Program-made: the position numbers and the translations under genes
From: Parcubacteria group bacterium RIFCSPHIGHO2_01_FULL_47_10b
GTDB taxonomy: Bacteria; Patescibacteriota; Minisyncoccia; 2-01-FULL-47-10
Direction: 5' to 3'
NCBI GenBank assembly: GCA_001824325.1
Contig: MHXC01000001.1
Location: forward strand, 1,361 to 15,691
Length of the DNA stretch: 14,331 nt
The notes under the pieces: generated by a model
Database searches by the model: none
Seen by the model: only the letters and a program-made list of their open reading frames with translations
Told to the model about the DNA's origin: nothing
Shown: in pieces, positions 1-8,020 of the stretch
How positions within the stretch are numbered: position 1 is the first letter of the stretch
Layout: each line of letters starts with the position of its first letter

Positions 1-383
1 GAAATAATAGTCTCCGCTTCTGTTCCTGACACATAGTGCAACGGTACTCCGGTTGACTCCGTTACCCCCTTGGTAAAATTACTGCCGCTCAAAAAATACC
101 GAACGCGCTCTGCTTGTGAATCATTGTCAATATCGGAAAAAAAGATAAATTCCTGGTTATCCGCCCGCTCAATAATATACGAACCATCTTCCCCGTCTCG
201 CGCTTCTCGAATTTCTTGCACCATAACTTTGATACCTTTGCGAGCCTCGTTGATTGCGGTCGCCTGTTCGAATGCAAAATCTTCTGCTCGGTAAAATGCG
301 ATTATAGCAGAACTTAACGAGCCCATTAACAATGCAGTGATGCCGATCATGAGAAGTGTTTCGAGTAAGGTAAATCCTTTCAT
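1..383 (-). CDS. Type IV prepilin-like / GspJ-PilW-type pseudopilin (3' end cut by window edge)
   Basis: The ATG at 383 opens a reading frame that stays open to base 1, so 127 codons are visible and the C-terminus is outside the window. The protein starts MKGFTLLETLLMIG, a class III signal: prepilin peptidase would cut after Gly3, leaving Phe as residue 1 and Glu as residue 5 of the mature pilin, followed by a hydrophobic helix of about 20 residues. Such proteins are exported, methylated and packed into type IV pili or pseudopili. After the helix comes a polar alpha segment (about residues 30-60) and a beta-rich part, as in minor pseudopilins of the GspJ/PilW type. That subtype is inferred from length and position after another prepilin. 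The start lies 2 bases after the stop of the upstream gene, with no clear Shine-Dalgarno, so translational coupling is likely. Confident as a prepilin, less so for the subtype. Confidence 0.85.
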   Translation of the reverse strand, partial: MKGFTLLETLLMIGITALLMGSLSSAIIAFYRAEDFAFEQATAINEARKGIKVMVQEIREARDGEDGSYIIERADNQEFIFFSDIDNDSQAERVRYFLSGSNFTKGVTESTGVPLHYVSGTEAETII

Positions 384-385
384 AA

Positions 386-1717
386 CTATGGTGTTGGATT
401 GGGGCTAAGTGTTGAACGAGTTGCGCCTAAGACGCTAATCTGTGCTGTCAGTTGGTCATATCCCGTTGCTGTAACATCTGCATCATAGGTGGTTTCTAAA
501 AGATTCGGAAAGAATGCCTGGCCGGAGCTTGTGGCAGAGACAAGCGTTGAGTCGTAGCCAAGGGTTGTATTGTTCAAATGGACTGCTGCGCCAACCATAG
601 GGCTACCGCCTGGTTCTTGGACTGAAAATAGTAGGGAGTGTGGCGTATTAGTCGCCATAAATAGCGAGGTAGTCGCGACTTCTGCTGGGTCGAGCACAAT
701 GGGTTGTGGGAGGATTTCATTTGCTATCGCATACCCAGTTGATGTTCCGGACACGCTGAACATATATGTATCCCATGCCAGGGCTGAAAATTGAACTATT
801 CCTTGCTCGTCAGCTGTCGTCGTTGTGGCAAATCGCAACACTGGCACGCCGCTGCTATCATTCCCAATCGACTGATATCCTTTCAGTATTATCGGTATAT
901 TCGAGATAGTAGACGTACTATTCGCTCGGAATACTGTTGTGGTGAGTGAGGCAGTGTAATCAATAAATAGCGCAACATCGCTTACCTGCCCTAATAATAC
1001 GCTTAAATGAGCTTTTGTCGGTTGAAATACTTCATCGTCTCCATACGTACGGTCTGTTGAATACCCCACCTTCGTTGCAGAGATTTGGTAACATGCGTTA
1101 CAAGCTGGGGCGCCAGGCAATATCACCTGACCGCTCGTATTTGTTTGCTGGATTGTATCGATATTCGGCGTAACGTCCGTATTTACGATGTGCACATCAG
1201 CGCCCTGCAGCACCTGCCCGAGCGCGTCAGATGCAGTGACTCGCAACGTGCCTCCGGTTTGGCCCTCAACGCCTTTGGGCGCGACATCCGTCACCGCAAT
1301 AACCGGCGAACTCGTCGCGCCAGATGAACTTTTCCAATACACTGCCACGCGAACGCGCTTGTAATCAGCGCTAATGGGGTCTATAGGAGCTACGCCATCG
1401 AAGGCGTCATCAACGTAGATCACATCGGTATTCACGGTATAATGTATGCCGTTACGCGTCACCGTTTGATCGGCGGTGAGCGTGCCACTCGGAATGCCAC
1501 CACTTGTCCCGATGTTATTAAATGACAGATTCCTGATTAACTCGATCTGTTGATTTGCTATAACTGATGCTTCTACCCGCCCCTGCGCCTCTTTTATTAC
1601 GCGAAATCCCATGTTCATCCCACCCCAAATACCCACAAACATCATGCCAAATAAAGCAACTGATATAAGTAGCTCAATGAGTGTAAATCCGTGTCTTGTT
1701 CGCAATCGTCCCTCCAT
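386..1717 (-). CDS. Large type IV prepilin with tandem carboxypeptidase-regulatory-like domains
   Basis: This 443-residue protein has a short basic leader and then GFTLIELLISVALFG. The cleavage site follows Gly10 and Glu15 is the conserved mature Glu5, which marks a type IV prepilin. The pilin helix runs to about residue 60. Beyond it the protein is far longer than an ordinary pilin (usually 130-200 residues). Three segments look like carboxypeptidase-regulatory-like beta-sandwich domains, at about 155-225, 258-340 and 360-435. Each has a 'V-x-D-x-x-G-x-x-V-x-G-A-x-V' or related opening and a 'T-x-x-x-G-x-x-x-F' type turn, and the first and third end in a Gly-Tyr. The only cysteines are C206 and C209 in a CxxC, possibly a disulfide outside the membrane. 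It lies 11 bases after pilC and 2 before the next prepilin, so it is part of the pilus operon. I infer a minor, perhaps tip or adhesive, pilin. The start ATG at 1717 has no strong ribosome site. Confidence 0.88.
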   Translation of the reverse strand: MEGRLRTRHGFTLIELLISVALFGMMFVGIWGGMNMGFRVIKEAQGRVEASVIANQQIELIRNLSFNNIGTSGGIPSGTLTADQTVTRNGIHYTVNTDVIYVDDAFDGVAPIDPISADYKRVRVAVYWKSSSGATSSPVIAVTDVAPKGVEGQTGGTLRVTASDALGQVLQGADVHIVNTDVTPNIDTIQQTNTSGQVILPGAPACNACYQISATKVGYSTDRTYGDDEVFQPTKAHLSVLLGQVSDVALFIDYTASLTTTVFRANSTSTISNIPIILKGYQSIGNDSSGVPVLRFATTTTADEQGIVQFSALAWDTYMFSVSGTSTGYAIANEILPQPIVLDPAEVATTSLFMATNTPHSLLFSVQEPGGSPMVGAAVHLNNTTLGYDSTLVSATSSGQAFFPNLLETTYDADVTATGYDQLTAQISVLGATRSTLSPNPTP

Positions 1718-1728
1718 ACGGATGTGCG

Positions 1729-2994
1729 TTATTTAACTCCTGAAATTAGCGAGAACATCGGCTGCATCATTGCAAGGGCAAAAAATCCTACTGCCCCACC
1801 AACAACAAGCATGATCAACGGTTCAATAATGCTGGTGAGATTTTTTGTTGTGTCTGCCACCTCGTCCTCAAAAAACTCTGCCAGGTCAGCCAGTACGTCC
1901 GCAAGAGTCCCCGACTCCTCCCCCACGCCAACCATTTGACTAACCATGGGAGGAAAAATGTGCGGATATAGGCCTAAGTTCTCACGTAAGCGTTCTCCCT
2001 TTTGCACGCGCTTCGCAACATCGGCAAGTGATGATTGGAAATAGTAATTTGAAAGTGTGCGAGAAGTAATTTCAAGCGCCTCGACTACCGGCACGCCGCT
2101 CTTAAGCAATGAGCTGAATATGCGTGAAAATCGAGCTGAATTTACTTTTTGTGTCAGCTGCTTTACGATGGGGGCTCGTAGCATCAACCAGTGTGATACT
2201 TTTTTGAAAGCCAATACTTTTCGTCCTCGGATAAAACCAACTATCAATACGAAAAACCCTCCGATGATCCACAGAGTATAGTTTGACATCACATACGAAA
2301 TCCCAATGACAAACTGTGTTGTAGCAGGTAGCGCTACGCCAAACGACTCAAGGGTTTTTGCCAAGTTCGGCACTACAAACACCATCATCGCTATACCAAT
2401 ACCAACCATGGCAACAACAATAACCGCAGGGTACATCATGGCGCCTTTTACCTTTGAGCGTACATCGTGATCTTTCTTCATTTGGTCCGCCAAAATAAAC
2501 AACACTTCGTCGAGATTGCCCGCCGTCTCCCCAACGCGAATCATGCTCACAAAGAGCTGGTTAAAAATGTGTATGTGCTCTTGAAAGCTATCTGATAGCG
2601 ATTTCCCCGCCTCTACTTGCTCTCGTACATGCTCGAGAATATGCATAAACTTCTTGTTTTTTGTTTGACTAGCAAGCACACCAATCGCCGGTGCGAGAGA
2701 AAATCCAGACCGAATCATAACCCCAAGATGTCGGGCAAAAATCATGCGTGCAACAAGCGGCACAGTGCTGATATTTTCCAGGCGCTTCGAGAATCCAGAT
2801 TGTTTTTTTCCGTCTACTTTCGGCTGATTACTCGTGCCCCGCTTCCCTTTCTGTCCCTGTATGGTCGTCCTCACCAATAGTAAGCCCTCGGAACGGAGTT
2901 GTTGCGCCAACTCTTGTTCCGACGCTGCCTCCTTGGTTCCGCGCATTTCTTTGCCTGTTTTTATATGTCTGGCTGTGTACGAAAATGCAGGCAT
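1729..2994 (-). CDS. pilC: Type IV pilus assembly platform protein PilC (GspF family)
   Basis: The 421-residue product matches the length of PilC/GspF (about 400), the polytopic inner-membrane platform that couples the cytoplasmic ATPase to pilin insertion. The short N-terminal part begins PAFSYTARHIKTGKEMRG, typical of the family. Two T2SSF-type domains follow, at about 85-210 and 288-412, each with the glycine-glutamate helix turn: RVGETAGNLDEVL at 153-165 and GVGEESGTLADVL at 356-368. Hydrophobic segments are at about 188-208, 240-256 and 392-412. The linker at 46-70 is polar and Lys/Gln-rich. It starts 8 bases after the pilB stop and is followed 11 bases later by a prepilin gene, the usual pilB-pilC-pilin order. 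ComG-type competence pili use the same architecture, so the sequence alone does not separate a DNA-uptake pilus from an adhesive or motile one. Confidence 0.95.
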   Translation of the reverse strand: MPAFSYTARHIKTGKEMRGTKEAASEQELAQQLRSEGLLLVRTTIQGQKGKRGTSNQPKVDGKKQSGFSKRLENISTVPLVARMIFARHLGVMIRSGFSLAPAIGVLASQTKNKKFMHILEHVREQVEAGKSLSDSFQEHIHIFNQLFVSMIRVGETAGNLDEVLFILADQMKKDHDVRSKVKGAMMYPAVIVVAMVGIGIAMMVFVVPNLAKTLESFGVALPATTQFVIGISYVMSNYTLWIIGGFFVLIVGFIRGRKVLAFKKVSHWLMLRAPIVKQLTQKVNSARFSRIFSSLLKSGVPVVEALEITSRTLSNYYFQSSLADVAKRVQKGERLRENLGLYPHIFPPMVSQMVGVGEESGTLADVLADLAEFFEDEVADTTKNLTSIIEPLIMLVVGGAVGFFALAMMQPMFSLISGVK

Positions 2995-3002
2995 ACGTGT
3001 GC

Positions 3003-4820
3003 TTATTCCTGAGTTGCTTTAATTATTTCCTCAATGCTTGTCATTCCCTGGACCGCCTTACTCATACCATCTTCAAGCATAGTAACCATCCCCTCTTCTG
3101 TCGCTAATTTTTGAATCTCGTCAGTTGTTGCTTCTTTATTAATTAATTCACGCATTTTTTCAGTAACCTCGAGTACTTCATAAATACCGATGCGGCCTTT
3201 ATATCCATCTGGACAATTATCGCTCGCTTTTGCCCGGTAGAATGGGATTTCCCCCCAATCCATATCCTTCTTCATAACGCCCCGTTTGAGCAAGTGCGTC
3301 TTCATGGCATCCAATGGCAAGATGGTCCGCAAGTTTTCAAGTTCTGCTTTTGTTAATTGATGCTTTTCTTTGCCCTCCGTGCATAGTTTGCGTACGAGTC
3401 GTTGTGCCACAATCACATTCACTGTTGATGCAAGCAAAAAACCCTCCGCACCCATATCAACGAGTCGAGGCAATGCGCCTGCCGCACTATTAGTATGCAG
3501 TGTCGAAAGGACCAGGTGGCCCGTAAGCGCTGCGTGAATCGCAAGCGATGCTGTTTCTTTATCACGGATCTCTCCAACCATAATGATGTCCGGGTCTTGG
3601 CGCAAAAGCGCACGAAGTCCAGCAGCGAACGTCATACCGATTTCCGGGCGTACTTGTGTTTGATTTATGCGCGGCATCCGGTACTCGATCGGATCCTCAA
3701 TGGTCGAAATATTTACTTCAGCAGTATTCAAAATATCAAGAACCGTATAGAGCGTCGTGGTTTTTCCTGATCCTGTTGGTCCGGTCACCAACACCATGCC
3801 GTGGGGTTTATTGATATTCCGGTGAATTCGTTCAAGGGACTCCCCCTGATATCCAAGGTCCTCGAGCGTATACCCCTTTGATCCCTCGCGCAGTAAACGC
3901 ATCACAATCTTCTCTCCTCCATACACTGGCAAAATCGAAACACGGAATGAAACCTTATATTCATCTGCCTCAATCTTAAAACGACCGTCTTGCGGCAAAC
4001 GATGTTCATCAATCTTCAAATTTGATAGCACTTTAATGCGTGCGACAAGGCCATCTTGCACGCGCTTCGGTAATGTCATTGCGTCATGGAGAATGCCGTC
4101 AATACGATAGCGAACCACGACTTGTTGCTCCATCGGCTCGATATGGATATCACTCGCATCTTCGAGAATTGCGTGCTTTAGAAGCGTATCGATAATACGG
4201 ATTATGGGCAGTTCTTCGGCTGATTGCTTCAACTTCCCTGCTTTCGGTTCCTCAGATTCGTCAACGCCCTCCCCTAGTTCCTTGCCGGTCGTTGTTTTCA
4301 TTGACGCAAGGACGTCTTTTCTCGCAACATCCCCTTCCACCGCGACACCAGTGTCGCTCTTAATCATTTCGCCGAATTCTGCTTCAAGGGTCTTCTGATA
4401 TTGCTTAAGAGCAGCTTTTATGGAGTCAAGCGTAGTAAGCCGTGGCACAATCTGCAGCTCTGTCTTTTTCTTAATAAATTCAATTGTTTGAAGGTCCTCC
4501 GGATCGAGCATTGCCACTTCGAGCTGGTCTCCTGATTTGTCATATGCGACGATGCCATGTTTGCGCGCAATCGCTTCGGGAATGATTGTTAGTATCGCAG
4601 GCTCAATTGTCTCCTTTTCAAGATCGATGAAGGGAATACCTAAAATATACGCTTTGACCTTGGTCAATCGTTCTGATGTAATAATGCCTTTTTGGACTAA
4701 TAGGTCTTCAAGCCGCTCTTTATTTACAAGCGCCTCCTCTTTTAGCTGCTTGAGTTCGCTCTCTCCAACTAAGCTCGTATCAAGCAAAAAATTCTCGAAT
4801 TGCCGCTGATCGATCTTCAT
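3003..4820 (-). CDS. pilB: Type IV pilus assembly ATPase PilB (GspE family)
   Basis: A hexameric cytoplasmic ATPase that powers pilus extension. The 605 residues show an N-terminal T2SSE-N domain (about 1-145, with GIPFIDLEKETIEPAIL at 61-77), a charged low-complexity linker (about 150-200), and the ATPase core. Visible motifs are Walker A GPTGSGKT (347-354), the Asp box TIEDPIEYR (373-381), the Walker B region DPDIIMVGEIRD (409-420) and the His box ending LSTLHTN (438-444). The C-terminal GYKGRIGIYEVL is also typical. The zinc-binding tetracysteine of PilB is reduced: only C480 and C536 remain, one from each expected CxxC pair, so metal binding is doubtful. There is no sign of a retraction ATPase (PilT) in the window. 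The gene is first in its operon, with a promoter at 4845-4873 and a short leader; the ATG has only a weak GAGA upstream. Confidence 0.96.
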   Translation of the reverse strand: MKIDQRQFENFLLDTSLVGESELKQLKEEALVNKERLEDLLVQKGIITSERLTKVKAYILGIPFIDLEKETIEPAILTIIPEAIARKHGIVAYDKSGDQLEVAMLDPEDLQTIEFIKKKTELQIVPRLTTLDSIKAALKQYQKTLEAEFGEMIKSDTGVAVEGDVARKDVLASMKTTTGKELGEGVDESEEPKAGKLKQSAEELPIIRIIDTLLKHAILEDASDIHIEPMEQQVVVRYRIDGILHDAMTLPKRVQDGLVARIKVLSNLKIDEHRLPQDGRFKIEADEYKVSFRVSILPVYGGEKIVMRLLREGSKGYTLEDLGYQGESLERIHRNINKPHGMVLVTGPTGSGKTTTLYTVLDILNTAEVNISTIEDPIEYRMPRINQTQVRPEIGMTFAAGLRALLRQDPDIIMVGEIRDKETASLAIHAALTGHLVLSTLHTNSAAGALPRLVDMGAEGFLLASTVNVIVAQRLVRKLCTEGKEKHQLTKAELENLRTILPLDAMKTHLLKRGVMKKDMDWGEIPFYRAKASDNCPDGYKGRIGIYEVLEVTEKMRELINKEATTDEIQKLATEEGMVTMLEDGMSKAVQGMTSIEEIIKATQE

Positions 4821-4844
4821 ATCTCAATATGAATATATGCATCT

Positions 4845-4873
4845 ATTGTAGCACAATTTCGCACTCCCAACAA
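4845..4873 (-). promoter_or_regulatory. Sigma70-type promoter of the pilus operon
   Basis: On the minus strand the hexamers TTGTTG (4868-4873) and TACAAT (4845-4850) are separated by exactly 17 bases. Transcription would begin near 4838, leaving a leader of about 18 bases before the pilB ATG. It lies in the 68-base gap after the RND gene, where I see no clear terminator, so some read-through from the efflux operon into pilB is possible. Confidence 0.65.
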
Positions 4874-4888
4874 ACCAACCGTAGGGCG

Positions 4889-7800
4889 TTACGATCGATG
4901 TTTTTCCTTTTGTCCAAAGGCGTTATATAAGATCGGAATCATCACCAAAGTAAGCGATGAGGCAAATATAAGCCCGGAAATGAGTGCTATGCCGAGTCCG
5001 AACCACATTTCGTTTACGAACAGTAACGTAGAAACACCAAGTATTGTTGTTGATGTGGTGAGAAATGTTGGCTGGAGGCGATCCTTGCCAGCTTGAATAA
5101 TCGCATCAAGTTTTAGCATGTGCTGTTTATTTATGAGTGTATTAATGCGATCGATAAGAATAATGCCATCGTTCACTCCAATGCCGGCTAATCCAATAAT
5201 TCCGAGGAATGCTGGGAAGCTAAAGGGTAATTGAAATATAGTAAGGCCGATGATCACGCCAATAAATGCCAGCGGCAAACTAAATAGAATGATGAGTGGT
5301 TGAGAGAACGAGTTGAATTGGATCACCAGTATCGTCAAAATAATAAGCACTGACACAATCATTGTCTTAAACAGGTCCGTAAATGACTGTGTTAATTCCT
5401 CCAGTTCCCCGCCCGCCCTAATCGCTATACCTTCAGGTATCTCTAGTTCGCCCCTCCTCTGATCAAATTCCCTAAAAATTTCAGCGGGCAAGCGGTCTTG
5501 CGTGTTCGCCAAAACCCGCACGATGCGCTTTCTGTCGTCATGGTTGATGCTTGCCACAGAAGGCTCCAGCGAGATATCAGCAATCATGCTCAATGGAATC
5601 GCATATCCAGACGGTGTTGTAATCAAGAGATTTTTAAGCTGTGTGACGTCTGCAACGTCTTGATCTTGAAATGAAACAATGATATCTATATCATCTCCTC
5701 CTTGGCTCAAGGATGAAACTTTAATACCAGTCAACGCTGCGCGCACCGTTAAGGCAACTTGTAGTTCGCTCAATCCGAACGCCGCTAGTCGTTCCTTCTG
5801 AGTTCGAAACACAAATTCCCCAGCTGTTTCTTGGATATCATCATCTACATCAATAGTGCCAGGGATATCGTTCAAGAGTGTTTCCACGTTTTTAGCGGTC
5901 GCATTCAACGCATCTCGGTTTTCTCCCGTAATACGTACTTCTATTGGCGCCCCAACGGGCGGCCCTGCATTAAAGGGTGGAACCGTCACCTTTGCCTGCT
6001 TAAATGTTCGAAATTCCTCGCGTAAACCATCCATGAGTTCAAAACTCTTTTGCTCGCGATCTTCCTTCGGTACGAGATTAACGGTAATGGATGCCAGGTG
6101 TTCCGATGATCCAACACCGCCAATTTGCAGCGGATTAATTTGCGCTAAGCTTTCGGAAGTTCCGATTGATGTCACAAAATTTTCAATATCGGGGATTTCT
6201 TGGAGTCGCTTCTCGACTTGTCGCACAAATTTTTCTGTAGTTTCGAGAGTATTTCCAGCGGGTGTTTCGATATTAACAATCATAAAATTGTAATCGATCG
6301 CCGGAAAAAGTTCCGACGATAAAATTCCCAGCGTTGGAAAACTCAACGTAATGAATAAAAGAACCCAGGCGCCACCAATAATAGTCCGTCTCTTTCGCGG
6401 ACTGCTGATAATCGAACGCATCCGACGATCATACGATATTTTTATCCGCTCGATCAGCTGATTGCGCAATCCGGCCAAACTCCCTCGACGTCTTCCGTGT
6501 TTTATTAAGCGGCTCGCAAATGTCGGCAAAAGCGTCATTGAGATAATAAACGAGATGCTTAGTACAACCGTAATCGTGATTGGCAAGGGACGCATATACT
6601 GTCCAATGATATCGCCAACCAATAACATTGGTAAAAATGCGCCGATCGTAGTTAGTGTTGCTGCTAACAATGGTGTCTTGTAGGTCTGGATTGCGCGTTG
6701 CGCCGATTCCACGGACGAGCAGCCCGCTTTGATAAAGTCATGGAATCCCTCTGCAACAACAATAAACACATCAACAAGTAATCCGAGTGCCAGCACAAGA
6801 GCGAACAACGACAATGAGTTTAGTGTCATACCGATCTCCTTCAACACGGCGATGCTAGCAAGATAGGTTAAAGGGATTGCGAACGCCGAAAGCATTGCCT
6901 CCTTCCAAGACAAAACAAGAAATAACACAATCACGATGATAATAATTGATTGTAGACCATTAATCCCGAGCGTAGAGAGGTCCTCGCGAATAAATTGCGC
7001 GTTGTCGTTCGTTTTGATGAGTGTGAGATTGTCTGGTAAGCTCGACTTCTTTAGTTCCACGACCCGTTTTTCTGTTGCATGAACAATGCGAAGAATATTA
7101 CCACCAGCCTGCTTTCGTATTGACAACGATATGGCGGGTTGCGGATCCTTACCTCCTTCTGACAGCCTGCTTAGCGTTGACCGCTCTTGAAAGTTGTCAG
7201 CGACATCGGCAATATCGTTCAAAAAAATTACTTTTCCTGAAATAGATCGTATAGGAAGTTGTTGCAATTCTTCAATTGTTTGAAATCTTCCACTTGTTTT
7301 GACACTAAATGACTTTCCGCTAAATTCAATCGATCCAGAAGGAATATCCGTGTTATTTACTTGGATAATGGCCATTATCTCGCTCATACCAATGCCGCGT
7401 GCCTGCATAGCATCGGCATCAAGTCGAACCCTCCACTCGCGAATAAGTCCCCCGATAATGTCGACACGGGATACGCCGGCAATGCCTTCAAAGTCGCGCT
7501 GAATCATCTTCGCATACTGCGTTAACTGAGCATCACTATACGGTCCACTTAACGAAAAGGTCACGACTGGAATATCATTGATGCGAATCTTCCCCACTAT
7601 TGGGTCATTCGCGTCTTCAGGAAGCTGCGTCTTTACTCGATCAACCGCTTCTTGCAAATCATCCATGCTCCTGTCCATGTCTGTTCCCGCCACAAACTCA
7701 ACCACTATACTTGCGCCACCAAGTGCTGAACTTGAGGTTATAGTATCGACATTTTCAATATTTTGAAATTCCTGCTCAAACCGGTCTGTAATAAGCTCCT

Positions 7801-8011
7801 CGACGTCTTCGGGGGATGCCCCGGGAAACGGAACCACCGCATAACCAATTGGGATTATTACTTCTGGATCCGCTTCACGGGGAATGGTAAACGTAGCAAA
7901 TAGACCGAGAATGGCTACAACAATTGCGATCATAAGATAAAGCCGCCAACGTAATACCATTCGCTCCAGTACTGTCAATTTTTCATTAATTTGAATTAGG
8001 CTCTGTGCCAT
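4889..8011 (-). CDS. RND-family efflux transporter permease (AcrB/MdtB-like)
   Basis: A 1040-residue proton-driven exporter of the resistance-nodulation-division superfamily (usual length 1000-1070). It shows the expected plan: TM1 at about 24-43, a large porter domain (45-345), TM2-TM6 (350-497), TM7 (545-563), a second porter domain (565-880) and TM8-TM12 (883-1028). The start of the first porter domain, READPEVIIP, and the NxxG-type repeats are typical. The proton relay is unusual. TM4 reads GLLVDVFIVVAEG (410-422), so only Asp414 is present where AcrB has Asp407-Asp408, and TM10 reads GIGVNDGIILID (943-954), with Asn-Asp where AcrB has Lys940. The gene starts 9 bases after the fusion-protein stop, so they form an operon. 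Substrate cannot be told from sequence; the family includes drug, bile-salt, heavy-metal and lipid exporters. No outer-membrane channel gene is in the window. Confidence 0.93.
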   Translation of the reverse strand: MAQSLIQINEKLTVLERMVLRWRLYLMIAIVVAILGLFATFTIPREADPEVIIPIGYAVVPFPGASPEDVEELITDRFEQEFQNIENVDTITSSSALGGASIVVEFVAGTDMDRSMDDLQEAVDRVKTQLPEDANDPIVGKIRINDIPVVTFSLSGPYSDAQLTQYAKMIQRDFEGIAGVSRVDIIGGLIREWRVRLDADAMQARGIGMSEIMAIIQVNNTDIPSGSIEFSGKSFSVKTSGRFQTIEELQQLPIRSISGKVIFLNDIADVADNFQERSTLSRLSEGGKDPQPAISLSIRKQAGGNILRIVHATEKRVVELKKSSLPDNLTLIKTNDNAQFIREDLSTLGINGLQSIIIIVIVLFLVLSWKEAMLSAFAIPLTYLASIAVLKEIGMTLNSLSLFALVLALGLLVDVFIVVAEGFHDFIKAGCSSVESAQRAIQTYKTPLLAATLTTIGAFLPMLLVGDIIGQYMRPLPITITVVLSISFIISMTLLPTFASRLIKHGRRRGSLAGLRNQLIERIKISYDRRMRSIISSPRKRRTIIGGAWVLLFITLSFPTLGILSSELFPAIDYNFMIVNIETPAGNTLETTEKFVRQVEKRLQEIPDIENFVTSIGTSESLAQINPLQIGGVGSSEHLASITVNLVPKEDREQKSFELMDGLREEFRTFKQAKVTVPPFNAGPPVGAPIEVRITGENRDALNATAKNVETLLNDIPGTIDVDDDIQETAGEFVFRTQKERLAAFGLSELQVALTVRAALTGIKVSSLSQGGDDIDIIVSFQDQDVADVTQLKNLLITTPSGYAIPLSMIADISLEPSVASINHDDRKRIVRVLANTQDRLPAEIFREFDQRRGELEIPEGIAIRAGGELEELTQSFTDLFKTMIVSVLIILTILVIQFNSFSQPLIILFSLPLAFIGVIIGLTIFQLPFSFPAFLGIIGLAGIGVNDGIILIDRINTLINKQHMLKLDAIIQAGKDRLQPTFLTTSTTILGVSTLLFVNEMWFGLGIALISGLIFASSLTLVMIPILYNAFGQKEKHRS

Positions 8012-8020
8012 GAAGTCGTG

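Noticed and set aside
5856..6293. A 145-codon plus-strand frame
   Set aside because: It lies wholly opposite the well-supported RND permease and has no promoter, ribosome site or recognisable motif.
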